Shown in pieces: positions 24,996 to 33,448 of a DNA stretch of 64,000 bases. Position numbers and translations under genes: made by a program. The notes below the pieces were generated by a model that saw only the letters and a list, made by a program, of their open reading frames with translations, ran no database searches and was not told the origin of the DNA. The DNA is taken from assembly GCA_964630925.1 (NCBI GenBank), contig CAZVZK010000036.1:10515-74514 (forward strand), given 5' to 3'. The stretch is from RGDT01 sp964630925. GTDB lineage: Bacteria; Planctomycetota; Planctomycetia; Gemmatales; Gemmataceae. How positions within the stretch are numbered: position 1 is the first letter of the stretch; each line of letters starts with the position of its first letter.

Positions 24996-25610
24996 GTGGA
25001 CTGGATCACGCTGACCCACCGCGAGATCGAGAGCGACGCCCTGCCGGACGTGTGCGTCCACTGCGGCGCGGAGGCGGCCGGCCGCCACAACAAGACATTC
25101 GAGTGGCATCCGGACTGGGCGGGCTGGCTCCTGCTGGCGGGCTGGCTGCCCGGCGCCCTGGCCATCGCCCTGACGCAGAAGAAGCGCCGCGTATCGCTGC
25201 CGGTGTGCCCGTCGCACCACCCCGACGCGACGGACGCCACCCTGTGGAGCGCCACCCGCACGGGGATGCTGCTGCTGGCGGGGCTGGCGTTCATCCCCAT
25301 CGGCATGGCGGTGACGCTGATCCTGTGGCAGATGGGCGGGGGGCAGGCGGAGGTGACGCAGGTGATCCTCGTCGGCGGCCTGGGCGGGGCGCTGGGCGGG
25401 CTGATCGTGGTGGTGGGGATCGCCATGTTCCAGAAGGCCGGCCCCGAGGGGCCGGTGGCGAAGTCGGCGCGGCCCCTGGTGGTGCAGGAGATCACGGCGG
25501 ACGGGATCAGCCTGGAGGGCGTCGATGACGCCTTCGTGCGGGCGATGCGCGAGAAGCGTCAGGGCGGCGGCGACGCGACCCTGCCGGCGCAGGGCCCGCC
25601 GCCGATGTAG
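24996..25610 (+). CDS. Membrane protein with zinc-ribbon-like N-terminus
   Basis: This 204-residue protein starts at GTG (24996, GGAGGG 6 nt upstream). Residues 15-75 carry PDVCVHCGAEAAGRHNK and LPVCPSHHP, which could form a small metal site around the first membrane segment (WAGWLLLAGWLPGALAIAL). Two more membrane segments follow at about 90-150, then a soluble C-terminus. Cys-rich, three-span proteins of this kind recur in planctomycetes. I cannot assign a function. It follows mrp by 16 bp and may be co-transcribed. Confidence 0.65.
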   Translation: MDWITLTHREIESDALPDVCVHCGAEAAGRHNKTFEWHPDWAGWLLLAGWLPGALAIALTQKKRRVSLPVCPSHHPDATDATLWSATRTGMLLLAGLAFIPIGMAVTLILWQMGGGQAEVTQVILVGGLGGALGGLIVVVGIAMFQKAGPEGPVAKSARPLVVQEITADGISLEGVDDAFVRAMREKRQGGGDATLPAQGPPPM

Positions 25611-25616
25611 CCAGGC

Positions 25617-26567
25617 TCACCCGCACAGCAGCTTCAGCACCGCCATACGCACGGCCAGGCCGTTCGTCACCTGCTTCAGGATCGCGGAGTGCGGGCCGTC
25701 GGCCACCTCGGGGGTCAGCTCGACGCCGCGGTTGATCGGCCCCGGCGCCAGCAGCAGGATGTCGCGCTTGCCCCGCGCCAGACGCTCCGAGGTCATGCCG
25801 AACAGGCGGAAGTACTCGTTCACCGAGGGGAACAGCCCGCCGCGCTGGCGCTCGAACTGGATGCGCAGGACGTTGATCACGTCGCAGCGCGGCAGGATGT
25901 CGTCGAGCCGGTGGGCGACCTCGACGCCGAGGTGGGTCACCTCGCGGGGGATGAGGGTGGGCGGCCCGCAGACGATCACGTGCGCCCCCAGCTTCTTCAG
26001 CCCGTGGATGTTGCTGCGGGCCACCCGGCTGTGGGCGATGTCGCCGACGAGGCCGACCGTCAGGCCCTCGACGCGGCCCTTGACCTGGCGGATGGTGAAG
26101 ATGTCGAGGAGCCCCTGGGTGGGGTGCTCGTGCGCCCCGTCGCCGGCGTTGATGACGCTGCACCCCAGGTGACGCGACAGCAGCAGCGGCGCGCCGGGGA
26201 CATTGTGGCGGACGATGACGGCGTCGATGCCCATGGCCTCGATGTTGCGGGCGGTGTCGATGAACGTCTCGCCCTTGTTGAGCGACGATGAAGAGGCGGC
26301 GAAATCGCTGACCTCGGCGCCGAGGCGGCGGGCGGCGAATCCGAAGCTGGCGCGGGTGCGTGTGGACGGCTCGAAGAAGAGGGTGACGACGACCTTGCCG
26401 GCGAGGTCATTCGTGCGGGGGCGGCGGCGCTGGCTGACGTCGACGAAGCCCTCGGCGGTGTCGAGGATGGCGAGCAGCTCGTCGCGGGACAATTCTTCGA
26501 GGCCCAGAAGGTGGCGGCGCGTCCAGCGTGCGGGCCGGGCCTTGGGCTCGATCAGTTCGACACTCAC
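25617..26567 (-). CDS. pyrB: Aspartate carbamoyltransferase catalytic subunit
   Basis: This 316-residue enzyme condenses carbamoyl phosphate and aspartate in pyrimidine synthesis. It has the carbamoyl-phosphate site FFEPSTRTRASF, SSSLNKGET, HPTQGLLDIF, the aspartate-side loop INVLRIQFERQRGG and LAPGPINRGVE. GTG at 26567 is chosen because AGGAGG lies 7 nt upstream and the protein then has family length; an ATG 24 codons earlier would add unrelated sequence. No pyrC or pyrI gene is adjacent. Its end converges on the membrane protein gene ending at 25610, with six bases between. Confidence 0.95.
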   Translation of the reverse strand: MSVELIEPKARPARWTRRHLLGLEELSRDELLAILDTAEGFVDVSQRRRPRTNDLAGKVVVTLFFEPSTRTRASFGFAARRLGAEVSDFAASSSSLNKGETFIDTARNIEAMGIDAVIVRHNVPGAPLLLSRHLGCSVINAGDGAHEHPTQGLLDIFTIRQVKGRVEGLTVGLVGDIAHSRVARSNIHGLKKLGAHVIVCGPPTLIPREVTHLGVEVAHRLDDILPRCDVINVLRIQFERQRGGLFPSVNEYFRLFGMTSERLARGKRDILLLAPGPINRGVELTPEVADGPHSAILKQVTNGLAVRMAVLKLLCG

Positions 26568-26654
26568 CGGATCGCCTCCTGCGGCGCGAGGGAGAGGGCA
26601 AATTGCTCTGAGAGTACAGGGGGAACGCCCCGGCGGCAAGGCGAACCGCGCGCC

Positions 26655-29057
26655 CTACGTGAGCCGCTGATCCAATCCCACGCCGACGGCGCCGACCCGC
26701 GGCAGCAGGTGCCGGCGGCACTCCGGGCACGGCACGGCGCCCCACGCCCGCAGCAACGCCGAGCGGTCCGGCGACACCCACCCGCGCGCCTTGTCCACCC
26801 CCGGCAGGAATTCGTGGAAGGCGTAGCGGAACCACCGCTCCAGCAGGCGAGCCAGAGGCTCCAGGTCGTTCGGCGAGCGGAACACGCGCCCGCCCAGCCT
26901 CAGCTCCGTCGCCTGCGCCCTCGTCCGCACCTCGAAGACGCGCGGCGGGGCCGTGAACGGCTCCCCCTGCACCCAGACGGCCTCGGCCGTCAGCACGATC
27001 TCGGCGGCGCGCAAGGGCAGCTCGGACGTCTCGTCGGCCAGGGCGCTGTGCGGGTCCTCCTGCCAGAGCAGCACGCCGGGGTGGGCCTCGAACACCGACA
27101 GCCACGCCGGGTCCTCCGCCAGCTCGAACGCCGTCCGCGCGTCGCCCAGGCGGTCCCACGGCCTCGCGGGCCGCAACGACCACAGGAGCCGCAGCCCCGA
27201 CAATTCGCGCGGCGAATCGACGCCCAGGACCGCCCCGAGTGCAGGCGCGTTGTTCCCGGCGTCGAGCAGGCCCTGCACCTCGAAGCCGGCCTCGAACGCC
27301 CGGTCGCACAGCCGCGCCCGCAGCCGCGCCACCTGCCCGACGGTCCACCACCCCGTCGCCCACTCCTCCAGCAACCGTTGCGCGAACGACAGCGGCAGCT
27401 TGCCCTCGAAGCACCGCCCCACCCAGCGCTCGACGGCCGCGATCGGGTCATCGCCGCTCGCGGCGGCCATCTCCGCCTGGAGGCGCACCAGCGGCGCCAG
27501 GTGCCCCGGCGCCGCGCCGCCTTCGGACATCAGCCGCATCTGCGTGTTCAGGGCGGCGCCGGGGGCGTCCATGCGCTCCAGGCGCGAGGTGAGCCGGGCC
27601 AGCCCCGCCACGAACGCGCAGTCGCCCTTCACCACCCCCCTGGCGTTGAGATTCGGCACCAGCAGGCCCCAGGCGTAGGACAACAGTCGCACCGGCGAGG
27701 GCTTCTCGAAGCGGGCCAGGAGCCAGGCGAACAGGGCAACCATCGCCGCGAGGAGCACGAAGAACAGGGCCATCGGCACGGCGCTGCCCAGCCAGCCGAC
27801 GGGCCACACCGCCGCCAGCAACAGCGCCAGGCCGGCGATGGGTCCGCCGAACGCCGTCGCGGCCCCGGCGGGCGTCAGCGGCTGGCCCGGCTCCTGGCCG
27901 TCGGACAACAGGCCGGCGGGGGTGACGATCCGCAGGCGGGTGAACAGCCCGGCCTCCGAGACCTCCACCTCGTAGCCGCCCGCCGACAGCCGCCCCGGAC
28001 GGAGATTCACCTCCAGCGGCGCTGCCTCCTCCGGCACGGGCACCTCGGCGTAGCACCACGGACACAGCCCCGCGTGCCGCTCCGCCGCCCGCGCCAGCAG
28101 CGCCGCCCGCAACGGCGCGTCCCCCGCCCCGAGCGAGAGCAGGATCCGCCCGAGGCGGTCCGGCCCGCCCTCGGGATCGACGCGTGCCGCCGCGAGCCGG
28201 CACCTCTCCAGCACCTCCTTGTCGCCCGTCGTGCGGTACTGCCGCGCCCACTCGTCGATCAGCTCCCAGGCGTCGAGGACGCGCAGCCCGTCGAGCAGCA
28301 GACGGTGGTCGCGCCAGAGGTGCGCCTCCATCTCTTCTCGCGTCAGGTCGATGTCGCACTTGGGGCACGTCAGGCGCAGGCCCTTCTGCCACCTGGCCTC
28401 GGCCTGCTCGATCAGGGGGTGCCGGCCGGCCCGCTCGCGCAGGCGCGCCAGCCGACGCAGGGCGTCGCCCCGGTCGAGCCGCGCCGTCACCCAGCGCAGC
28501 ATCCGCCCGCCCAGCGCCTCGCCCTCGGGCGTCAGGAGGTGGATCGCGGTGATGCGGTCCTGCGTGGCCTCGCTCAGCTCGCGGCCGTACATCAGCCCCC
28601 GCAGCACGCCGACCAGCCTCGGCGCCACCGGCGCGGGCCGGGCCGCGATGCACTCCAGCGCCAGGGCGCGGGCCGCCGGCTCCGCCCGCGCCGCCAGGGC
28701 GGCGATCAGGGCGTCCCCCTCCGGCTGCACGAGCGCCGCCAGCCGCGGAAGGGCCGCCTCCAGCTCGGCGGGCGTCAGCCGGCTGAGTGCCATCGCCAGC
28801 CACGCCGCCAGCCACTCGGCTGGATCGCCCGGCTCGGCGCGCGACATGCCGACCAGGGCCTGCCAGGCCGCCTCGACGGGCGGGGCGGCCAGCAGGTCGG
28901 CTCGGATCGCCGCCAGCCCGTCGGACAGGCCCCACAGCACCCCGCGGTAGCTGAGGAGGCCGTGGGCAGCGCACGAATGGCCCTCGTGGGCCGCCGGGGG
29001 GGCGGCCCGCCCGCAGAGGGGGCAGACGACGAGGGCCATCGGAGCGCGGTCGGACAT
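26655..29057 (-). CDS. Large zinc-ribbon membrane protein of unknown function
   Basis: This 800-residue protein has four cysteine clusters: ALVVCPLCGRAAPP at the N-terminus, LTCPKCDIDLTREEMEAHLW with a trailing His-rich C2H2-like segment, HAGLCPWCYAEVPV, and VPCPECRRHLLPRVG at the C-terminus. Two membrane segments lie near the middle (GGPIAGLALLLAAVWPVGWL and MALFFVLLAAMVALFAWLLA). The first 300 residues are helical, Ala/Leu-rich and HEAT-like. The C-terminal region contains LWQEDPHSALADETSELPLR and could be a beta-rich domain. No family is recognised. Start 29057 (MSDRAPMALVVCPLCG) is chosen at the first cysteine cluster. Confidence 0.7.
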   Translation of the reverse strand: MSDRAPMALVVCPLCGRAAPPAAHEGHSCAAHGLLSYRGVLWGLSDGLAAIRADLLAAPPVEAAWQALVGMSRAEPGDPAEWLAAWLAMALSRLTPAELEAALPRLAALVQPEGDALIAALAARAEPAARALALECIAARPAPVAPRLVGVLRGLMYGRELSEATQDRITAIHLLTPEGEALGGRMLRWVTARLDRGDALRRLARLRERAGRHPLIEQAEARWQKGLRLTCPKCDIDLTREEMEAHLWRDHRLLLDGLRVLDAWELIDEWARQYRTTGDKEVLERCRLAAARVDPEGGPDRLGRILLSLGAGDAPLRAALLARAAERHAGLCPWCYAEVPVPEEAAPLEVNLRPGRLSAGGYEVEVSEAGLFTRLRIVTPAGLLSDGQEPGQPLTPAGAATAFGGPIAGLALLLAAVWPVGWLGSAVPMALFFVLLAAMVALFAWLLARFEKPSPVRLLSYAWGLLVPNLNARGVVKGDCAFVAGLARLTSRLERMDAPGAALNTQMRLMSEGGAAPGHLAPLVRLQAEMAAASGDDPIAAVERWVGRCFEGKLPLSFAQRLLEEWATGWWTVGQVARLRARLCDRAFEAGFEVQGLLDAGNNAPALGAVLGVDSPRELSGLRLLWSLRPARPWDRLGDARTAFELAEDPAWLSVFEAHPGVLLWQEDPHSALADETSELPLRAAEIVLTAEAVWVQGEPFTAPPRVFEVRTRAQATELRLGGRVFRSPNDLEPLARLLERWFRYAFHEFLPGVDKARGWVSPDRSALLRAWGAVPCPECRRHLLPRVGAVGVGLDQRLT

Positions 29058-29167
29058 GATCCCCTTGTGCGGAACGGGCCTGCTTTCGGCAGGATAGCGT
29101 CCCTGGGTGGGCGCTTCCAGCCCGCCCGTCCTTGCCGCACGCCGTAACATGGACACGGGAGGGCATT

Positions 29168-29659
29168 ATGGCGCGACAGAAGGATACGAAGGGCGGCGAG
29201 GACCACGTCCGCGACGTGTGCCGTAACCGCCGCGCCTTCCACGACTACGAGGTGATGGATCGGCTGGAGTGCGGCCTGGTGCTGGCCGGCACGGAGGTCA
29301 AGAGCCTGCGCATGCAGGGGGCGTCGCTCGACGAGGCGTATGCCAAGGTGGAGAAGGACGAGGTGTGGCTGATCGGGTGCGACATCCCCGAGTACGCGAT
29401 GGGCAACCTGCTCAACCACAAGCCGCGCCGCCCGCGCAAGCTGCTGCTGCACCGCCGGGAGATCGCCAAGTTCGCGGGGGGGGCTTCGCAGCGGGGCTTC
29501 ACGCTGGTGCCGCTGCGTCTGTACTTCAAGAACGGGCGGGCGAAGGTCGAGATCGCGGTGTGCAAGGGCAAGCAGGTCCACGACAAGCGTGAGTCGCTGA
29601 AGAAGAGCGACGCCCAGCGCGAGATCAAGCGCGAGATGGCGAAGCGGCGCAAGGGGTGA
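29168..29659 (+). CDS. smpB: SsrA-binding protein SmpB
   Basis: This 163-residue tmRNA-binding protein works in trans-translation. Family blocks are VCRNRRAFHDYEVMDRLECG-LVLAGTEVKSLR, SLDEAYAKVEKDEVWLIGCD, HKPRRPRKLLLHRREI and TLVPLRLYFKNGRAKVEIAV. The C-terminal basic tail (KKSDAQREIKREMAKRRKG) is the part that enters the decoding centre. ATG at 29168 is used; 12 extra upstream codons lack family similarity. The gene ends one base before the assembly gap. No tmRNA gene was recognised in the window. Confidence 0.96.
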   Translation: MARQKDTKGGEDHVRDVCRNRRAFHDYEVMDRLECGLVLAGTEVKSLRMQGASLDEAYAKVEKDEVWLIGCDIPEYAMGNLLNHKPRRPRKLLLHRREIAKFAGGASQRGFTLVPLRLYFKNGRAKVEIAVCKGKQVHDKRESLKKSDAQREIKREMAKRRKG

Positions 29660-29660
29660 G

Positions 29661-29760
29661 NNNNNNNNNNNNNNNNNNNNNNNNNNNNNNNNNNNNNNNN
29701 NNNNNNNNNNNNNNNNNNNNNNNNNNNNNNNNNNNNNNNNNNNNNNNNNNNNNNNNNNNN
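29661..29760. other. Assembly gap (100 Ns)
   Basis: A run of exactly 100 Ns is the usual placeholder for a scaffold join of unknown size. The left flank ends AAGGGGTGAG and the right flank begins GGGGTGAGGTAGAC. The shared 8 bases (GGGGTGAG) mean the two contigs may actually abut or overlap. Confidence 0.98.
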
Positions 29761-30722
29761 GGGGTGAGGTAGACCGGCCGCACAAGCCGCCACACCGCCA
29801 CCTCGCCGGCGGTCTCGCCCGCCGTCACGAAGCCCGAGCCGTCCGGCAGCCACCGCGCCGAACGGCACCCGCCCCGGTGCAGGTCCGCCCGCGCCGCCTC
29901 GCGGTAATCCGGCACGCGCCAAACCACGGCCTCGCTCACCCCCAGCGTGTTCTCGCCCGAGACCGCCAGCAGCCAACGCCCGCACGGCGAGTACGCCGCC
30001 GCCAGGATGTCGCCCTTGCCCGCGTGGGCCGCCAGCTCGTGGAGACGTGCGCCCGTGCGGAGATCGATCACCTGCACGCGATTCGTCCCGACCATGCCGA
30101 GCGCCGCCTGATCGCCACGCGGCGCCAGCCCGCATGAGACGAACTTGCCTTCGACGGGCCACAGCCGCGGCGAGCCGTGCCACGGGTGCCCCCAGACGGC
30201 GAGGTAGTTGGCGGCCTGTAGCTCCGACCCCCTGCCGGGGCGCACGCGGGCCGCCAGGGTGCCGTCGCGTCCGAACGGGAAGACCTGCACGTCGTTGGCC
30301 AGATCCTTCCGCTGCCAGAACGCCACGTCGTTGAGACGTTCCAGACCGTGGAGACGCAGGCCGCGGTGCCCCGCCGTCGCGATCACGCCCCGGAAGGCGT
30401 GCGCCGCCAGGGGCACGGGGCGTTCCAGCGTCCGCAGCGTCTTGCCCGTCACCGGGTCGATGAGGCGCACGCGGAACGTCTCGGGCTTCGCCGTCCCGGC
30501 CAGCAGCACGCCGCCGGCGAGGTCGATGGCGCCGCCGATATCCTTCAGCGTCCGCAGCGGCTTCCCCTCGGGCAGCGTGAAGAGGCGCACGTCCTCGCCC
30601 GACGCGACGGCGAGGATCCTGCCCTCGACTGCAATCGCCGCCGGCGCGGGGCAGGCGATGGCGGCCGCCTTCTCGATGCGGAGCGCCTGCCCGGCCAGCA
30701 GCAGCAGGGCGAGCACGCCCAT
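29761..30722 (-). CDS. WD40-type beta-propeller protein, 3' end in the gap
   Basis: About 320 residues are visible. The protein starts MGVLALLLLAGQALRI, a signal peptide or anchor, and continues with six or seven propeller blades: LAVASGEDVRLFTL, GCRSARWLPDGSGFVTAGET and, near the end, GEVAVWRLVRPVYLT. The stop codon lies in or beyond the N run. Its ATG shares one base with the stop of the flavin reductase gene (TGATG at 30720-30724), so the two are coupled. The function is unknown, and the planctomycete propeller proteins of this type are mostly extracytoplasmic. Confidence 0.75.
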
Positions 30723-31213
30723 CAGTAGCGCAGGCCGGACTTGCGGACGTGGATGTACGGCCTGGCGTCCGGCAGCAGGAGGCGGCCGCCGACCACGTCG
30801 CCGAGGATGAGGTCGTGGTCGCCGGCGGGGAAGCGCCCGGCGGCCCGGCAGAACAGGCAGCCCAGCGCCCCGCGCAGGACCACGGCCTCGCCCTCGGGGC
30901 GCTCCACGTCGAGGCCTGTGAACGCCGGCTGGCCGGCGGAGAACCCCTTGCCGAAGTGCCCGAGGTACTGCGTCTGCCCCTCGCCGAGGATGTTGATGGC
31001 GAATGGCATGCCCGTCCCGAGGAGGGGGATCACGTCGCGGCCGCTCTTGACGGCGACGCTCACGCGCGGGGGGTCGAACGAGCACTGCTGCACCCAGGAG
31101 GCGAGCAGCCCGGTCTCGGTAGCGCCCTGGCCGGCGGTCAGGATGAACAGGCCGCTGGGCACGCGGCCCAGCACCGGGGCCAGGGCGATCAACGCTTCTT
31201 CGGGGACTTTCAC
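30722..31213 (-). CDS. Flavin reductase-like FMN-binding protein
   Basis: This 163-residue protein has the FMN-binding split-barrel of the flavin reductase / DIM6-NTAB family. LGRVPSGLFILTAGQGATET opens the family, followed by GLLASWVQQCSFDPPRVSVAV, INILGEGQTQYLGHFGKGF and DHDLILGDVVGG near the end. GTG at 31213 is chosen because GGAGG lies 10 nt upstream; an ATG-initiated frame reaches further up through promoter sequence. A likely role is NAD(P)H-dependent flavin reduction feeding an oxygenase, but no partner oxygenase is adjacent. Confidence 0.85.
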   Translation of the reverse strand: MKVPEEALIALAPVLGRVPSGLFILTAGQGATETGLLASWVQQCSFDPPRVSVAVKSGRDVIPLLGTGMPFAINILGEGQTQYLGHFGKGFSAGQPAFTGLDVERPEGEAVVLRGALGCLFCRAAGRFPAGDHDLILGDVVGGRLLLPDARPYIHVRKSGLRY

Positions 31214-31242
31214 CGTCGGCGGCCTCCAGGGGGGATCGGTGT

Positions 31243-31248
31243 ATTGTA
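31243..31248 (-). promoter_or_regulatory. -10 hexamer upstream of the flavin reductase
   Basis: The minus strand reads GGC-TACAAT-ACACCG, 30 bp before the GTG start at 31213. No -35 is evident. The position supports the GTG start over earlier in-frame starts. Confidence 0.45.
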
Positions 31249-31355
31249 GCCGGCCGCGACGGGCCGACGCCAGACTCTTCGTCTTGCCCCGGCGCGGCGG
31301 GGCTGCTATGGCGACGGCGCTTCGGTACCCCCCTACCCGATGGAGGCCGATCCCC

Positions 31356-32546
31356 TTGACCCTGTTCACCCTCCTCCGCCTGGCGATGGCCCTCGGCGGC
31401 TACGCCTACTGCTGCGGCGAAGAATGCCATGCCCAGCCGCCCACGCCCGCGCACACGATCACCCGTGGTGCCGACGGCCTCGAGCGCGTCGGCGTCGATT
31501 TCAACACCATGCCCTGCATGCGGCAGGCCGAGCCCTCGTGCTACGTCGTGTCGGTCCGGCAGACCGGCGAGGGGGCCAGCACCATCACCTGGCCCCGGGT
31601 GACGCTGGCCGAGAAGGGCCAGTGCATCGTGGCGGCGGTGTCGCAGGATACGAAGGGCGTCGCGCACAAGTGGGGCCTGCACCTCAAGCACCTCGGCACC
31701 GAGAAGGGCATGGCCCGCTTTGAGATGCGGATGTACGGCAACTCGCGTGTCTACTACGCCGACCAGAAGGTGGCCTTCGGCAAGGAGACGACGGTCGCCC
31801 TCGGCGGCGACACGCCCGAGCCGCTGTGCGTCGGCCTGCGTGTGGAGAGCAAGCCGGCCCCGTTCACCTCCTGCAACGCCCCGGTGCCCCCCACGGCCGC
31901 GCTGACCGCGGCGACCCCGGCGACCTGGGCCACCCCGGTGAACTACCCCGCCGGCTACCAGATGCCCGCGCCGATGCCGGTGTCCATGCCGGTGCCGGTG
32001 GCCAAGCCGATGCCGGCCCCGATGCCGGTGCCGCCCCCGATGACCGCGCCGTTCAACCCGACGCCGTACCCGACCTACGACCGCTTGCACGCCGTCTACC
32101 CAATGCCCCCGTCCATGCCGCTCGTGTACCCGCAGCCCTACGTCGGGCCGCCGCTGCACATGATCACCCCGCCCATGCCGACGGTGATGCCCGTCACCCA
32201 CGCGGCGCCCGTGATGACGAAGACCGTCTGCCTCGTCAAGGAGGACGGGCGCTCGAAGGTCATGATGCACGGCCCCGCCGGCGCCACCCGCGCCGTCAAG
32301 ATGACCGTCGAGGAGGGTGTCTGCGGCAAGATGCACCTGTGTGCCGGCGCCAAGCACGTCCACGTCAGCGGCCACGCCTGGAAGGCCCAGGCCGACAAGG
32401 TCGAGGTGTGCGCCGACGGCCGCGTGGTGCTGCACGGCCACGTCAAGCTGATGTGCGAGAAGCTCGGCGACGGCGTGAGCGTCAGCGGCGACAAGGTGTG
32501 CTTCCGCGTCAAGGGCGGCCACTTCGTCGAGCTGATGGCGAAGTGA
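31356..32546 (+). CDS. Secreted proline/methionine-rich protein with beta-repeat C-terminus
   Basis: About 396 residues from a TTG start at 31356, which has GGAGG 9 nt upstream and gives a signal peptide (TLFTLLRLAMALGGYAYC). An ATG at 31308 would add 16 non-signal residues. Residues 20-190 are a Cys-containing domain (VDFNTMPCMRQAEPSCYVVS). Residues 205-300 are low-complexity PMPxPMPV repeats. The C-terminus has regular strands (CAGAKHVHVSGHAWKAQADK, VCADGRVVLHGHVKLM) suggesting a beta-solenoid. Extracellular or cell-surface structural protein is the likeliest role; no named family is recognised. Confidence 0.65.
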   Translation: MTLFTLLRLAMALGGYAYCCGEECHAQPPTPAHTITRGADGLERVGVDFNTMPCMRQAEPSCYVVSVRQTGEGASTITWPRVTLAEKGQCIVAAVSQDTKGVAHKWGLHLKHLGTEKGMARFEMRMYGNSRVYYADQKVAFGKETTVALGGDTPEPLCVGLRVESKPAPFTSCNAPVPPTAALTAATPATWATPVNYPAGYQMPAPMPVSMPVPVAKPMPAPMPVPPPMTAPFNPTPYPTYDRLHAVYPMPPSMPLVYPQPYVGPPLHMITPPMPTVMPVTHAAPVMTKTVCLVKEDGRSKVMMHGPAGATRAVKMTVEEGVCGKMHLCAGAKHVHVSGHAWKAQADKVEVCADGRVVLHGHVKLMCEKLGDGVSVSGDKVCFRVKGGHFVELMAK

Positions 32547-32566
32547 CCCGCCTCGTGAAACAACGG

Positions 32567-32598
32567 GGGCCGGCGGGGTGGGGACGCCCCGCCGGCCC
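32567..32598. terminator. Stem-loop between convergent genes
   Basis: A perfect 12-bp stem (GGGCCGGCGGGG / CCCCGCCGGCCC) has an 8-nt loop and lies between the stops at 32546 (plus) and 32608 (minus). The T-tail is poor (TCTTCG), so it may be a bidirectional or factor-assisted terminator. Confidence 0.65.
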
Positions 32599-32607
32599 TC
32601 TTCGCGT

Positions 32608-33369
32608 TCAGTAAATCTGGGCGCACTCGCGGACGCGCATCATCGAGGAGGCGACGACCTCGTTCTTGATGATGGGGCGTTTCTTCTCGTAGGAGCAATC
32701 GCCCCACACCTGCCAGAAGACCCGCCAGCCGGTCCCCGCGGCGTAGAAGCCGCAGACGGCCACGCCCCCCTCGAACTCGACATTGAGGTGGCCCAGGCCC
32801 TCGTGGCGTTTCTTCTCCATGAGGGCGGCCTTGTAGTAGCGGGCCTTGTCCACCGAGCTGTGCGGGACGGGGGTGATGGCTGCCAGGGGCGGGGTGTTGC
32901 CCTGGTAGTCGAGGATCAGCTGGTTGTGGAGGCCGTCGAGGTGGGCGATGGCCGCCGGCGGCTGGTAGTTGGCGGCGGAGCCGGCCGGGGCCGGGTGCAA
33001 CTTGGCGTTGGCGTGCGAGACGACGAGGTCGTTGCTGCCGTTGACGCGGTCAACGTAGAACTTGCACCCGGACAGGCTGGCGGTGGCGAAGCCGATCACC
33101 CCCGCGGGCGGGACGGCGGGCAGCACCATCGAGCAGATCCAGTTCTCCCGGTACGGCAGCCAGAGCATGTCGCCGTTGGTCGCGTCGAGGGCGTAGGTGA
33201 CGCCGGAGATGCCCTTGGGCATCCCGCTCCACGTCACGGTGCCGCGGGTCCCCAGCGCGTCGTACATGAGGTGGTTGCCCACGGTCCGCACGACCTTGCT
33301 CTGCAGGGTGAACTCCAGCGACGGGAGATTCATCGGCCTGCCCCTGATGTCCGCCTCGACGATGGCCAC
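32608..33369 (-). CDS. Possible CNF1/BLF1-type glutamine deamidase-fold protein
   Basis: This 253-residue protein has no signal peptide. Residues 96-119 read TASLSGCKFYVDRVNGSNDL followed by VVSH. The LSGC motif (Cys102) with a His 17 residues later (His119) resembles the catalytic Cys-His pair of the CNF1/BLF1 deamidase superfamily, where LSGC and a His about 12-15 residues on are essential. The N-terminal half is strand-rich (TVTWSGMPKGISGVTYALDA). A later segment, VEFEGGVAVCGFYAAGTGWR, is also strand-like. The gene stands alone. The assignment rests on motif and spacing only; it could be an unrelated planctomycete protein. Confidence 0.45.
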   Translation of the reverse strand: MAIVEADIRGRPMNLPSLEFTLQSKVVRTVGNHLMYDALGTRGTVTWSGMPKGISGVTYALDATNGDMLWLPYRENWICSMVLPAVPPAGVIGFATASLSGCKFYVDRVNGSNDLVVSHANAKLHPAPAGSAANYQPPAAIAHLDGLHNQLILDYQGNTPPLAAITPVPHSSVDKARYYKAALMEKKRHEGLGHLNVEFEGGVAVCGFYAAGTGWRVFWQVWGDCSYEKKRPIIKNEVVASSMMRVRECAQIY

Positions 33370-33448
33370 GGCAAGTCCTCCACTTCGGGCCGGGCGTCCT
33401 CCCCCCCCTCAGCTTACCGCCCCCCTCGGGGGCGGCAATCGGCACGCA

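Noticed and set aside
26511..29147. Plus-strand open frame opposite the zinc-ribbon membrane protein
   Set aside because: The translation is Arg/Gln/Pro/His-rich without motifs; the minus strand has four CxxC clusters and membrane spans.
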